A stretch of DNA of 64,000 nucleotides from Medicago truncatula (GCF_003473485.1 NC_053042.1:11490501-11554500); one strand, 5' to 3'; counted from the stretch's first letter, positions 1-12,517 are shown. The notes: generated by a model not told the origin, from the letters alone. Made by a program: numbers and translations.

Positions 1-3000
1 ATTGCTCGTAGCTCTTCATTGGTTTCCCGAGCAACCTTACAAATAAGCCAGAAACAAATTATTTCACATTCGTTGATGTACTTGTACTGAGTTGTACATG
101 CCAGGCAACACTAAAATATGGGACAAAATGGAGACCTTGAGAAGTAAATTGTAAAAAGAAAGTGAGGGAAAAAACAACCCTACCACTCTAATTTTCTCTT
201 CTTTATCGGATATGCAAGGCAAAATGGCTCCAAGAATGTCAGCATAGTATGGAACAAGCTGGTCTCCACCAAGTTTGACAAACTCATTTATCTGTTGAAA
301 CAACAAAGCAGACATTAAAAATAATGAACAACAAAACAATAATAATTTTGACAGGATGCCAACGCTAAGCAAAACACTGATGACAGTAAAGACTTGTTTA
401 ACAAGTCAAAAAATTGCAATGCCACTTACCCATGTGATAGCTGTTAACCTAGTAAATTCATCTGGAGAACCAGCCCTCTGTACCAGAATTTCAGCCATTC
501 GACCATAATCTACAGACTTCAAGAGTAGCACTGCTTGAGTCAGAAAATGACAAATGAACAAAACATGTTGCTTTTGCTTCAAAATAGTACACATAAATGA
601 TGCACAGCATAGTTAATCAACACAAAATGCACAACAAAAAAAAACACTAGTCGTCAAATAGATAAAATCCTTAACATGGGAAACCTACAAAAGTGGGTAA
701 TTGCTGCAATTTAATCTTCCCCAGTGAGCTAACAGGGGAAAAATGACAAAAGCAGAACTGGCGCCTGAATAATTCCAAAAGAATTGCTACTCAAACAAAA
801 TATACAAATATATTAGAAGAAATCTTACTGGTGAGTTCTTTATCTCTTGAAGAAACTCAGAAAGAGCTGAATCAGCTTGTTGACGTATTTCATGACTTGA
901 ATCACTCAACATATTAAACAAACCTGAGGCATTTATAAATGATTAGATGGTTTATATTGATTTTGTACAAAAATGTCGGGAAAAACTCGTTCTTTGATTG
1001 ATGCACTCACCATCAAGAAAATCAGGAAGAAAACCCAGCATATCAATATCTGGAACACTATCCAATACAGTAATCCATCCTACCAAAAACTGGCGGACAT
1101 ATGGATTTAGTACATTCATGCGCTCCCTCAATAATGGTATAAATTCTTCAATACTGAATATCAAGAAATGAAAGAAGGGGGATATGAAGCAGTATAAGTT
1201 ACATTAGGAGATCCACATGTCAACAAGTCTCTTTGAAAGGCAGATAGTCATACAGAAAAGCATATAGCTTAATGGTAAGAGAGTGCACCTGAACTGATCA
1301 CTTTCGGTCACAATATCCTGTGATTAAAAGATTAGAGTGTAATCAATAGTTAATCTAAAAGGATTTGAATCATTAATTAGCTAGTCTCTATTTGGATAAC
1401 ATTTGATGTATGAACGCATGTAGGACTTTTAAAAGGCTTGTTGGAGTTCAGGAGAAACTTATTGTACCTTCACAAGTCGATCTAAGAGATGTGCAGCACT
1501 TTGTACATTAGCATCTGAATCTGCAGAAAGCTTGCATAAGGCATCAAAGATCTGGTTGAAGAATACAATAAAGTCTCCTCTCACAACCTAGCAACAAAAC
1601 ACAATTCACATTGGATGATTTTATATTATTAGATTCAAGCTTTATATAAGTGAGCATAATCAACTCCTCACCTTAGCAATGTTGTATAGTGCTTCACAAG
1701 CATAATAACGAACTCTGCTATCTTGGTCAGAGAAAGAATTTAATACAGGAGGCACAATTTGCTATAAAAAAAAAAAGATATGTAGGTAAGAATAACGAAA
1801 ATGAAAATACAAACACACATTATATACACATAAAACATACTCTCATATAACACATGATGTCACGCACATATGGAATAATGTCAATTAAGCTTTCAAAAAA
1901 ATAAAAGATGATACTAAATGACGTGGTTTTCCAAAATTAATTGTGCAATAGATAATACTAAATGACGTGGTTTTCCAAAATTAATTGTGCAACAGATAAT
2001 ACCAAATGACGTGGTTTTCCAAAATTTTCCATGCTAAATAGACAATGCAAAAGTGCAGTTGGAGTACGTTCAACGATAGTAAAATCCACACATTGATACA
2101 CAATAATAATGAAAATTATGTGGTTTTCCAAAATTAATTGTGCAACAGATAATACTAAATGACGTGGTTTTCCAAAATTTCTCGTGCTATGTACACAATG
2201 CAAAAGTGCAGAGTACGTGCAACCATAGTAAAAGCCACACATTGACCCAGAATAATAATGCAAATGACGTGGTTTTCCAAAATTAATAGTGCAACAGATA
2301 ATACTAAATGACGTGGTTTTCCAAAATTTCTCGAGCTATATAGACAATGCTACGTTCAACTATAGTAAAAGCCACACATTGACACAGAAAAATAATGTAA
2401 AATACATGGTTTTCCAAAATTAATTGTGCAACAGATAATAACGTGGTTTTCCAAAATTACTTGTGCAGCAGATAATGCTAATGACGTGGTTTTCCAGAAT
2501 TTATCGTGCTATATAGACAATGCAAAAATGCAGCTGGAGTACGTTCAACTATAGTAAAAGCCACATATTGACACAGAATAATAATGTTTCCAAATATTAG
2601 AATTAGAATATCTTACTTAAATCGCAAAAATAATTTTACACACCTACACGTGTACAACTGTAAAATGTCAACTTTTACAAGCAATCCCAAGGAAGCCTGA
2701 TATAAGTTTAAATGGAAAGCAGTTCAAAAAAAATTACTTTAATCATAGGCTTATTAACACTATGTTCTTACTCAATAGGAGGGGAAAAGTGATACATACA
2801 CTAAATAAGGGATTTAATGCACCATAAAAAGTGAATTATTCAACCCCATTATAAGATAAAGTGCGAAGGGTATATGAAATTTTGAACCAAGATACTTTCT
2901 TATATTGTTTTCTACATTCGGAAATCTTAAGTGATTCGTCAAATCCCTTCATCTCACCCTCAACAAAGAATGGTATTATGGGGTGCCTAAGCCTCACATC

Positions 3001-4613
3001 GACTGGTATGGGATGCTCAAGGAAGTACTTAATTGGATTTGTTCTACGCTGAAGCATGGGTGATTTCAAAATGATGAAGTACCCGTACTGGTATGCCTAC
3101 CGTACCCGTGGGACTCCTCTATTTCTCGTATTTCGTTTAGAGTGAAATTTGCGGTTTTTTCATATATTAATGTAATGACATAAACACATAATATAAGTTG
3201 TGTAGTTGAGCTTCTTTGTTGTTGTAACCTAACACAATTTTTATCTTTAAAACTTTTATTGCAATGTTTTGATCTGAATTGAACAGTTTAGATCTCTCAC
3301 ATTACGTTATAGAATAAACTCTCATACTTTAGATTGACGTACCCGTACCTAGATTAATTTTGAAAATGACGTATCTCGTACAAGGTACCAGACATATACC
3401 CATGCATCATAGGCTCTAACTAACCAATTGATAGCTAACCTTTAAGGGAGGACTTCCAGAGTACTTTGATACTCATCAATTGATATCAGAGAGGGGTTGA
3501 TTGGAAAGGCCAAATGAATCACTCGCAGAATACAACTGCCTGAACTTCAGCATTCAAGAGCGATGCTAGTTAGGAACTCGGGTATTATGTTTGTCCAAGT
3601 CCCACATCGATTATTATGAGATGTTTCGTATAGTAATTAAGTAGCTGGGTTTTTTTCACTTCATAGAATGTTATTTAAGTGCTCAGGTACTTATCGATTA
3701 TCATATGACAAAGACAGCCCTGAAGCTTATACTCTCTCTCACACACACATAAACAAATATTCTCTTCCAGAAGATCCAATGTCCACTACCAAGATTCTAA
3801 TTTCGAAGTACACCCATAATAAACTTTGCATAACTTCACAAGATGTAAGCAAGATTCCAAGTACAACCATATGAAGCATAGCCCATCACAAACAAACACA
3901 CATGGTTGACGCGCACATGGTAAAGTAACATGTATGCAACCCTCACCTCGAGATGTTGAGCAGCTTCATTAGTCAAACCAACAGTAGCAGCAGCTAAACT
4001 AATCAACCCTCCCTTCATCAAACCAAAACAATAAACATAATCACAACATGCTCAAATCATTAAACTGCAGCAATGATCAACAATACCAAAATACACAAAC
4101 ATAAGTTTAAGAATGAAGAACCATTTCGGTCCCTCACAATTTTCATTGGTCGCTGACATTTTTAAACAGATGACAAATTAGTTCCCACTCGTTATAACAA
4201 AGAAACTAATTCGTACCGGTATGAAAATGTCACAAACTATTTTGGGTATCATTTTTTGTCAGAGACTAGATTGGACCGCGGTAAAAATTGTGATAATTCG
4301 CTCTTAGTTTAAACTACCTTGCGATGATTGGCTTGCGGCGAGTAAGTAAATTCCGTAGTCAACAAAGTAATGACAGCAGTAATCTTATCATGATCACCAG
4401 CAGAAGCAAGCTGCTTCACAATCCCCTCAACCTAATTCCACAACAATTCCCTCAAATTTCACCAAATTTTCAACAATCAACTGAAAAAAATATAAAAAAA
4501 TTGAAAATCACGACGAACAAAACCTCGAGTGCAGCATTTTTGCGTTTTTCGTAGAGCTTATCGGCGAGGTTACGGAGCACGGCGGCCGGCATGACAGTGA
4601 GAGCATCCGCCAT
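1..4613 (-). CDS. VAC14: VAC14 homolog, 5' part (eleven exons), PIKfyve/Fab1 complex scaffold
   Basis: HEAT-repeat scaffold that in yeast, animals and plants holds the Fab1/PIKfyve kinase and Fig4 phosphatase together for PI(3,5)P2 turnover on vacuole/endosome membranes. Exons read from GT/AG sites and frame: 4524-4613, 4318-4431, 3947-4012, 1672-1761, 1468-1587, 1289-1317, 1011-1153, 829-923, 430-516, 184-291 and 1-35 (cut by the window edge). The frame is continuous, giving about 325 of the roughly 700-plus residues usual for the family. The protein starts [19 protein letters not shown], and the stretches [20 protein letters not shown] and [11 protein letters not shown] match plant VAC14 closely. 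The start ATG (4611-4613) is the family start. Intron 3 (1762-3946) is unusually long and holds a tandem repeat. Identification is firm from recalled similarity; exon ends are by eye. Confidence 0.93.
1914..2590. repeat. Degenerate tandem array in VAC14 intron 3
   Basis: About ten copies of a module built around TGACGTGGTTTTCCAAAATT, each followed by a short tail such as AATTGTGCAACAGATAATA. Some copies are separated by a longer spacer containing GACAATGCAAAAGTGCAG and AGTAAAAGCCACACATTGAC, so short (about 44 bp) and longer (about 150 bp) periods are mixed. Several copies differ by a few bases. The array lies entirely inside the intron between exons 3 and 4. Confidence 0.85.
4121..4300. repeat. 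Imperfect foldback (MITE-like) in VAC14 intron 2
   Basis: Two arms around about 4205 are imperfect inverted copies: AAATTAGTTCC...GTTATAAC on the left faces GTTATAACAAAGAAACTAATTC-type sequence on the right, and the outer arms carry GGTCCCTC and GGACCGCGG. This looks like a decayed GGTCC-type legume MITE. Ends and target duplication are not clear. Confidence 0.4.
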
Positions 4614-5190
4614 GGAAACAGGTTGAAATCAGAAAGGAATGAAGTGAAAATTGAAATTGAAATTGAAATTGAATTGAAATTAATATGAAATTCGTTTGCG
4701 GATCTTTTCCTGCTCGAAACGAAACATTGCGGATTTCGTTTCGAGAATGGAAATTTTGATTTTATTGGAATTGCGATTCAGAAGAGAAATTGAAAATCAG
4801 ATCTAGAAATTGGAATTGGAATTGAATTTTTTTTTGTGGAGAGTTTCCGTTTGTGTGAAATTGTAGTTGAAATTTGGAGCTATATGAATTTTAGAGTTTC
4901 TTTTTTGGGATTTAAGATAATTAATAACAACAATTAAGGTGTGAATGAGTGTGTGTTTCTGTTTCTCAGAAACTGTTGAGCTGGAAAAGAGAGGTAATCA
5001 CGGAATTCTCCTTAACTTTTTTATCAGTCAAAACGATCCATAATAGTAAGGTCTTACCCATGTCTTACAAGTTTTGGTATTTGGACTTTTGTCAAAAATA
5101 ATGGAGAAAGAAAAATAAAGAGGAAATATTTTTTATTTTTTTTTGTTATAGAGGAAGAGGAGACATAATACGAGTATAAGATAATTGTCA
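4614..5190 (-). promoter_or_regulatory. VAC14 upstream region and leader
   Basis: No gene is seen. Just upstream of the VAC14 start, 4638-4690 holds repeated GAAATT hexamers (AATTTC in the VAC14 sense), probably in the 5' leader. The remainder is AT-rich, without a TATA box I could place firmly. Confidence 0.4.
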
Positions 5191-5199
5191 TAAAATAAA

Positions 5200-5699
5200 G
5201 GGTTAAATATGTTTTTGGTCCCTATAAATATGTTAACTTTTCGTTTTAGTCCCTCTAAAATTTTCCTTCAACTTTTAGTCCCTATAAAGTTTTCAATCTT
5301 CACTTTTGGTCCCTCTTTTAAAGTAAACTCATATGTAGAATTCATATTATTTAATAAAATTTTCCAGAAAAATTCAAAATATTATAAGAATCACTCCAAA
5401 AAAAATTCAGAATATTTTAACAAAACATGAATTTAATATGAATTTTTATATTGTTTATGGTTAAAAATTCATATTTAATTTGTGTTTTGTTAAAAAAATC
5501 TAATTTTTTTTAGGAATTGTTTTTAGAATATTTGACACATTTCTGCACAATTTTATTAAAAAATACAAAAATTAAATTAAAAATAGGGACCAAAAGTAGT
5601 GATTGAAAATTTTATAGGGACTAAAAGTTGAAGGAAAATTTTAGAGGGACTAAAACGAAAAGTTGACATATTTATAGGGACTAAAAACATATTTAACCC
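5200..5699. mobile_element. Mutator-type MITE, 500 bp
   Basis: A long near-perfect inverted repeat: the left arm begins GGGTTAAATATGTTTTTGGT and the right arm ends with its reverse complement, with arms of roughly 110 bp. It is flanked by an exact 9-bp direct repeat TAAAATAAA (5191-5199 and 5700-5708). A 9-bp duplication and long inverted ends are the hallmark of Mutator-like elements. The centre is AT-rich with no coding capacity. Near-perfect arms suggest a fairly recent insertion. Confidence 0.9.
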
Positions 5700-5708
5700 T
5701 AAAATAAA

Positions 5709-6447
5709 TGTATAAATATCATTTAGCTATTAATACTATTAAGGATATATTCAAAGCAAGAAAGTTGAGTTGATTTTTTTTTTTCTTTTCAACATAAGAG
5801 AGTTGAGTTCATGTTGTTGTAAAATATTGGTCAACTCCTTATTGGATATGTGGCTAATTTTATTATTTTTTGCATCATCCATCCAAATTACTGTACATTA
5901 CAATACATTATCCTATTTTAAAAAGGTATTTCAGTCCACAGTATTGTTTAGAAAGAAAAGTGATGAACCAATTTGCTTTTCGCTTTGGAACAGGCTATGG
6001 TTTGATGAACTTTCTTATTAAAAATTGATTTTTTTTTATTTTTTTAAGAGAGATGAAATTAGTGGATTTGAGTATTTTTAAAGAAAGCATATGTGTGTTT
6101 TATTTGTTTAAAGTTGCGTACTTGGATATATAATAGTATAACATAGTAGTAAGAGAGAGTAGCATGTGACAACTTTTTAAAATATTGAACAATTTTTTAT
6201 TTTGTCGATGTTTGATGAAAAAAATGTTATATTGATATTTTAGAAACTTATATTGTAGATAAAAAAAATTGTGTTGTAGTAATGTAGTTTAATATCACAC
6301 TTCAGATTCAATTCCTTGAATTACAGAATAACTCAAAATATCCCCCAAGGTATTTCAATACATCGCAAAGTACATAATCAAACTGACAAAAAATTTAACA
6401 CAATGTTCACAAGGGATACAAAATAAAGAAGAGAAGGATATAAATAA
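5709..6447. other. Intergenic AT-rich DNA
   Basis: No gene or recognisable repeat. This stretch separates the VAC14 promoter side from the 3' end of TRM13. Short open frames here show no family resemblance. Confidence 0.6.
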
Positions 6448-9400
6448 TCAATTCAAAGGTTTAGCTAATAGTAAATGATTTTCAGGAGAAATGCTTGGTG
6501 GAACATATCTGACAAGCTTTGCATCTAATCCAAGTTCTCTTAACCACATCAACCTCCCTATGTCAATAATCCACTTGCACTTAAATCCCAGTGCTGCTCG
6601 TTTTGTTGCTTCCATTTCTGAAAGAATTTTTTCAACTCCATCCGAATACTCATTACCTTGCTCCTTTCTACAACCAAAACACAACTTTTAAAATACAGAT
6701 TTTAATAATTTATTTGACATATCTAAAGAAACAATGATCCTCTAAAATGATAGAGTAAAGTGAGTAATATTAACCGTTTATAAACAAATTGTTGATGTTA
6801 TATGCACTTGCATTACAGCAGAAACCATGGGTGGTTACAATATCAACCATTGATTTTCTCACTTTACTAACTTCTCGTCTTAGATGAGCCAAATCCCTTC
6901 GAAAGTGAGTAGAAAGTAAAGTAACTGATATTTCAACACACCCATGATTTGCATGTAATATCAAGTTATCAACCATTGATTTATTCATCAATAGTTGATA
7001 TTACTTATTTTAGACTTTAAAGTGAAATTGCTCACTTTGGAGAAATTAGATAGTTCAATAGCAAGGCTTGAAATACCAACGGACTGGTAGCTAGTAAAAT
7101 AAATAAGTAAAGAATGGAAGGATTACATTGATTGAAAATGCGATATACAATTAGTAGTATCAGGAAGATCTGAATCATGATTAGCATCTACTGCCCAGCT
7201 GGTAAACCATGTAATGGCATGAAATTCTCCCTTTGTCATTCCCAAATCTAAGAAAAACTTCTTATCTGCAAGGTGACGATAACAGTCAGCTAGTAACCAG
7301 AAGCTATCGATATAAACAAACTATAGTATTCATAGGTAAAGAAGAAGATTACTTGTATAGTGCTTCCACTGGCAAAGATGGTGACAACATGTTGCTATAG
7401 CTAAACCTTCAAAATTAATATTAGTAATGTTCTGTTCACTACTATCTTTTCTATATTCAGGAAAGCAGCATCTCAAAGTCAAATCTGAGGAAACAATTGG
7501 ATAACCATTTTCTAATTAGAAAATTTACATAAATCATTTATGTTTTCATCAATAAAACATCACTATGAATTTCATCAGAGTGTATATTTAAATTGCATAA
7601 ATTACCTGTTGCAGCTCCACATAAGTGTTTACCAGTGGCCAGAAATGGAACTCCTTGCAAAGACTCAACAGCATTCAAATTTAAATCTTCAACTGCAAAG
7701 TTGGATTTTTTTAATTTTATCAGGCTCAGAACAATATCAAGTTTAGAAAATATCTTATACAACAAGAATACTGAAGACACTTACTGTCAATTCTCAAACG
7801 CTCTAACGTCAAATTCTCATTCTGTCGCAAGGATCGATCAGCCTAGAAATAGTATTGGCATGACGTTAATAATAAATATATAAACAAATAATAAATCAAA
7901 GATCGCTGCACGGTCAAACACTTCAGGAACATCTCCAAATATGTTTGTCGTGATTTATAACTTAGTAGCAGTTCCAGGTCTAAGTCCCACCTTCAACTTG
8001 TATGCCTTTCGCTCGACGAGGAAGACTCTGTTGATTCCATAGCAATCTGCAAGCATTTGTGTTAAATATCCTCTACCAGCTCCAAACTCAATGACTGTAG
8101 AGACCCCGTCCTCCTTCCCCTCATTTGATTCCCCGCATTTTGATGGTTTACTTTCAAGAGAATTCTTCAATACAGCAAAATTTTCCAAATTTCCCACAAT
8201 CGATGCCTGTTGCATTATATGTTTCTCCTGAAATGGCAATTTCCTGCAAAATACTAAGTTAGAAATAAAACCAAACCCGTCAAACAATGGTTATATTCAG
8301 TTTGCCCCGTTTTAGTTTGGGTTGAAACCTTGCAAAATTGACTTAGTCATATTGCCCGGTGTATTTATTTCCATTATCAGTTGATAAGGAAGTAAGCTAT
8401 GTTCTAATTGAAGTAAGCAAAAGGGACTTTAAGTTGATGAAATTAACTACTTGGTTAAAGTAACAAATCAGAGTCTGATAAAATATTTTTGATGCAAACT
8501 ATGTGTGACAACTTGAAGTTAGCCCTAAAATGATTTCAAATGTTTTGCCAATACCTACCTTTCTTCTTCTTTGCTTTTAATCCAAAGTCTGCAAACTTCC
8601 GGCATCTGAAACGAGTCCTGAATATCTTTACACAAGGATTCATGAACAGATTCAATCTTCTCAATTAAATTGCAGAATTTGGGCACACTCATCCCATGAA
8701 GAGCATTCCTCTTCATTTCTGAAGAAACGGTCATAGTAGTCAATTTTGAATCATTAAACCCTGAAGTTTCCTCCTCTTGTTGTTCTCCATCAGAACCAGC
8801 ATTGATACCTTTTTTATAGAAAGGTTGATCGGACAGGGATTGAACCTGTTTCAGCAATGGGCACCGCTTAACATGCCAATTTAGATTTTGCTCGAGCACC
8901 GAACTGTCAAATGATGAAAGGACATTATCCAAATCAAAAAGAGCTAAAAGATTAAAAGAATGAACATGAATTGAAAATGATAGTTACAGGTGAGTGTGAT
9001 AGAACCCAGAAGTTTGAAGGTAACACTGTATTTATTTAACAGGAAAATTATGAGCTCAAAGCTCTTACCATGATGAAAACAGAAAACTGGAAGGATAAAC
9101 CAGAGTTCAGAGAACTCCTACCTAATTATTATAACTGTTTGTATTCCCGCAGCTTCTACAGGCTTCTAGAAGCTGTGCTTGTGTGGGTTGGGCCAACACA
9201 TGTATAGGAACTCAGGGTTCAACCAGTGTGTGTGTGTGTGAGAGAGAGAGGGGGGGGGGGGGAGAGAATACATACTGTGATGGATCTATGGGGCATTGAA
9301 TCCACTCGCCTTCGGCCCTTGAGTTATGATTACCACAGAATCTGAGTCATAGAATTTGAAGAAAGTGAGTGAAATGAATGAATCAAATAATGGATAGAGA

Positions 9401-9497
9401 GAAATAAGACCGAGACTTACAAGGAACCACTGAGAAGGGTGTTTGCACAAAATCTGTTTTTGTTAGGAAGCCAGAAACTGCAGCGCTTAGTCTCCAT
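6448..9497 (-). CDS. TRM13: tRNA:m4X modification enzyme TRM13 homolog
   Basis: S-adenosylmethionine-dependent 2'-O-methyltransferase that in yeast modifies position 4 of the acceptor stem of certain tRNAs. Nine exons with continuous frame: 9421-9497, 9276-9341, 8559-8903, 7991-8243, 7785-7842, 7606-7692, 7353-7484, 7127-7265, 6448-6667, encoding about 458 residues. The N-terminus has a CCCH finger (C6, C17, C28, H31) and then a U11-48K-type CHHC finger (C42, H48, H58, C62). The methyltransferase domain shows the SAM loop VIEFGAGRGYLTQMLAD near residue 213, then GKHLCGAATD and ATCCHHLCQW. The protein ends HLLLAKPLN. The ATG at 9495-9497 is chosen because it opens directly into the CCCH finger. 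All expected parts are present, so it looks functional. Confidence 0.92.
9224..9262. repeat. Compound (GT)n(GA)n(G)n microsatellite in TRM13 intron 2
   Basis: An uninterrupted GTGTGTGT run passes into GAGAGAGA and then a run of about a dozen G, ending some 12 bases from the exon 2 donor site (9275). On the transcript strand it is a C-rich pyrimidine tract just downstream of the donor. Confidence 0.85.
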
Positions 9498-10127
9498 ATT
9501 ACTTCCCAGGTAGCCTTAAATTATGGTTTTCGGTAGATTTTCTAATAACTGAATAACCAAAGGTCAGCGGAGTCAACACACCAGAAAAATGGTCGAATGA
9601 CGAATACAGAAACCTGGACAAAGAGAGAAAAATGTATTCAATATGTATATTCAACTACACCTTCTTTTGTGTATAAGATGTTGAGATTCTAAAACAGCAA
9701 GTAAATACATTGCTGGTTCAAAGTTCAAACTATATCAAACACCATTGTTAAACTAATAAATCAATACAATCTTCACGCAAAGTCTAGTTCAACTTCATTT
9801 GGTTCTGTCAATTAAACAAACACAACAAAGGCATCACACATTAACTAATTAAAACAACAAAACCATAGATTACTCTGTCAAAAAATTAATAACTGGTTTG
9901 AATTTTCACAATCAATGTAACAAACGCATTCAAAATATAAAATAGCATAGAAAATAAAGATTGCACAAAAAGCTATATCATAAGAAAAGCGAGTAAGAAG
10001 TAGAAAGATCACAAAAACAAGTACCTAAGGTAACAAAGATTTGGCAGTTCGTTCTCTGCCTGAAACACAGACTGTAGAAAACAGGGGGAAACAGAAAAAC
10101 CACGTACAACACAGCCTAGTATATACC
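9498..10127. other. TRM13 upstream region
   Basis: No coding feature seen. It presumably contains the TRM13 promoter and leader (minus strand). I could not place a TATA box or other site with confidence. Confidence 0.4.
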
Positions 10128-10199
10128 TTAGGGCGTGTTTGGCTTAATCGTATTTTCTCATGTCATATTTTAAATTTGGTTTACTTCCGTTTGGTTCAA

Positions 10200-10275
10200 T
10201 GGAGGGGAGGGGAGGGGAGGGGAGGGGAGGGGTTTTAATGGAGGGGAGGGAAAGGGAGGGGAGGAAAAGGGAGAT
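10200..10275. repeat. GGGGA-rich purine tract
   Basis: At least four tandem GGAGG/GGGGA pentamer copies followed by variants, part of the subterminal region of the Tourist-like element. Frames through it translate into low-complexity Pro/Ser or Gly-rich peptides and are not genes. Confidence 0.7.
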
Positions 10276-10942
10276 ATATCAATTAAATATATGTTTGGTT
10301 CAAATGATGGGAGGGAAGAGATTTTAATTAAATATGTGTTTGGTTCATAAGGGGAGGGGAGAGATTTTAAAACCAAATTACTTTTTTATCCCTCTAACCT
10401 TAAAACAATATCATGATTTTTATATTATTCACTTCATAAAAATTTAAACATGAAAACTCAGTAACCAAAAACTCCATAAATAATCAAATACAAAAGTTCT
10501 AACAAAATATTAGGTATTCATAAATATTAAAGCACTTCTAAAATAATCTAGTACAATATAAAAATATTTATAAAAAATTTATTGTTAGAAATTATTTTTA
10601 AAATATATTTATAAAAAAATCTTCTACAAATTTATTAATTATGTTTTAATATATAATACAATTAAAAACTATAAAATAAATATATCAAAATAAAAAAAAT
10701 AAAAGCAACGTTGGTCAAAAAAGTGAATTCACGTAAAAAAAAAATATTAGAAGACAATAATATACAGTTCTCATTAAAAAAAATTGACATTGGCATGTTA
10801 CAAAAAAGATGGTAATAAGCAATATGTTGAAAACACTTAAATTTTTAATAATGACGGTTTTGTCATTTAAAAATAAACATGAGGATAATTATGTCAATGT
10901 AATTAAAATTGCATTAACTCATCTCTCTTTCCTTCTCCTCCC

Positions 10943-12236
10943 TGTTGGAACAAAATGTGTTTCACAATGAACCTTATTAAGTTTTGATGATAACAAGGTA
11001 TTAAAAATTGTCAATTGGTTATTACTAATAATTGTTCAAGTGTACAGGACCAAAGGCTACTCAAGTTATTTCAATAGGTCTTGGAAGAACAATGGAAAGA
11101 AAAAGAAATTCTGAGCATCTGAAGAAAACTGCTCCTGAAGCTAAACTGCTCCTGAAGAGATGACGTCATCAGAAGCAGAAAGTCATCAGAAGCAATATTT
11201 TCATCAGAAGCAAAAGTTTTCATCAGAAGCAATATCTTCACCAGAAGCTACATTTGATCCTGTAATCAAACTGAAGATTCAAAGTTGCTGATTCTCAATT
11301 CAGTCTTATCAAAGAAGAACGAAGAATTGAAAGGGAGGTATCAACGGATATATGGATAGCACTGAGCACTTGTCTCTCATTAATAGAGTTGACAAAGTAC
11401 AAGTGTACAACCACTACCTCCACTACTCTGTTTTCTGTCTACGCTACAAGACAAAACAACAGCCATGCCTGCAGAATTTGTACAACTCAAGATGGGAATG
11501 AATTTGAAGTTTATCCTTCAAAGGACTACACCCAAATCAGGCAAAGGATCACTGGTGGATAATCAAAGGATTTCAAACGACTCTTTAGACGTGCTGATTA
11601 TCTCAACGTCTCTTTCACGCCTCTATATAAAGGAGTGAAGACTTGAAGATAAAATAGAGAAATACATAAGTTCAAAAGCGCCAAAACTCTGTCAATTTAA
11701 TACTACAAAGCACACTGAATTTCTGCACTGATTTGATACATCTTAGAAATTCAAAGTCTAGAGTCTTTTCTGTACTGTATTGTGAACACCACTGATTGTA
11801 TATCAAGTGTTCAATTCAAACTCAATTCTCTGTATTTTTGTTTGATTAGAAGTCTCTCGCCTGCGTGCTTGAGCATTAGAAGTCTCTTGCTTAGTGCTTG
11901 AGCATTGGAAGACTCTTGCGTGTGTGCTTGAGCATAGTTTTGTGAAGTCTCATACTTTGAAAGTATTGAGCAGTTGTAATCTTGTGATTATAGTGAAATC
12001 TCCTTGGAAGTGCAAGGGGGACTGGACTACTTCCGTGTTGTGGAAGGAACCAGGATAACTGCTTGTGTCTTTGTCTTTCTTTTCTCTGCTCTGTTCTTTC
12101 CGCTGCATATCTGATTCTGATCATTTCATCAGAAGCACTCTCAAACTGCTTCTGAAGTTTTATCAGAAGAAGAATTTTCTAGACAGAAAAAGAAAACACA
12201 ATTCAACCCCCCCTTCTTGTGTTTTTCTCACCTTCA
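10943..12236. mobile_element. Solo LTR, about 1.29 kb, probably Ty1/copia (SIRE-like)
   Basis: Begins TGTTGGAACAAAATG and ends CTTCA, with an exact 5-bp CTCCC duplication on both sides (10938-10942 and 12237-12241). No second LTR or internal coding sequence adjoins it, so it is a solo LTR left by recombination. It contains several CATCAGAAGC repeats (about 11165-11250) and related motifs near 12125-12175. The family assignment rests on general resemblance to legume copia LTRs and is tentative; the boundaries are well supported. Confidence 0.8.
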
Positions 12237-12517
12237 CTCCCCTCCAAAAAACTCCAATTTGAGGGGAGCAATAAATGAGCTTATGAGGGATTTTGCTCCC
12301 CTTCCTCTCCCTCCCATCCCCTTCTAAAATTTGAACCAAACACAAAAATTTTAAAATATTCCCTCCCTTCCCCTCCTCTCCCCTTCAAAACCCGCGAATC
12401 AAACGGACCCTTAATTTCTGATTATTTAAACCAAAGTGAGTTTTGGCATTTTTTGATTATATAATGTGAAAATGATAGTTAGACAGCTATTGTACCATCA
12501 TTAGTTTTATTTTTTTT

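Larger units (their letters stand above)
10131..12410. mobile_element. Tourist-like (PIF/Harbinger) element split by a solo LTR
   Basis: The ends read GGGCGTGTTTGG on the left and, reverse-complemented, GGGTCCGTTTGAT on the right, each flanked by TTA (10128-10130 and 12411-12413), the target duplication of Tourist/Harbinger elements. Subterminal purine-rich GGAGGGGAGGGG repeats (10200-10370) on the left mirror CCCTCC-rich DNA on the right (12236-12390). No transposase is seen. Without the inserted LTR and its extra target copy the element is about 980 bp. Confidence 0.7.

Noticed and set aside
1914-2590. CRISPR-like regular repeats
   Set aside because: Units vary in length and sequence and run into each other without unique spacers; the DNA is a plant intron.
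10170-10376. Pro/Ser-rich minus-strand open frame
   Set aside because: It is the translation of the GGGGA purine tract of the Tourist-like element.
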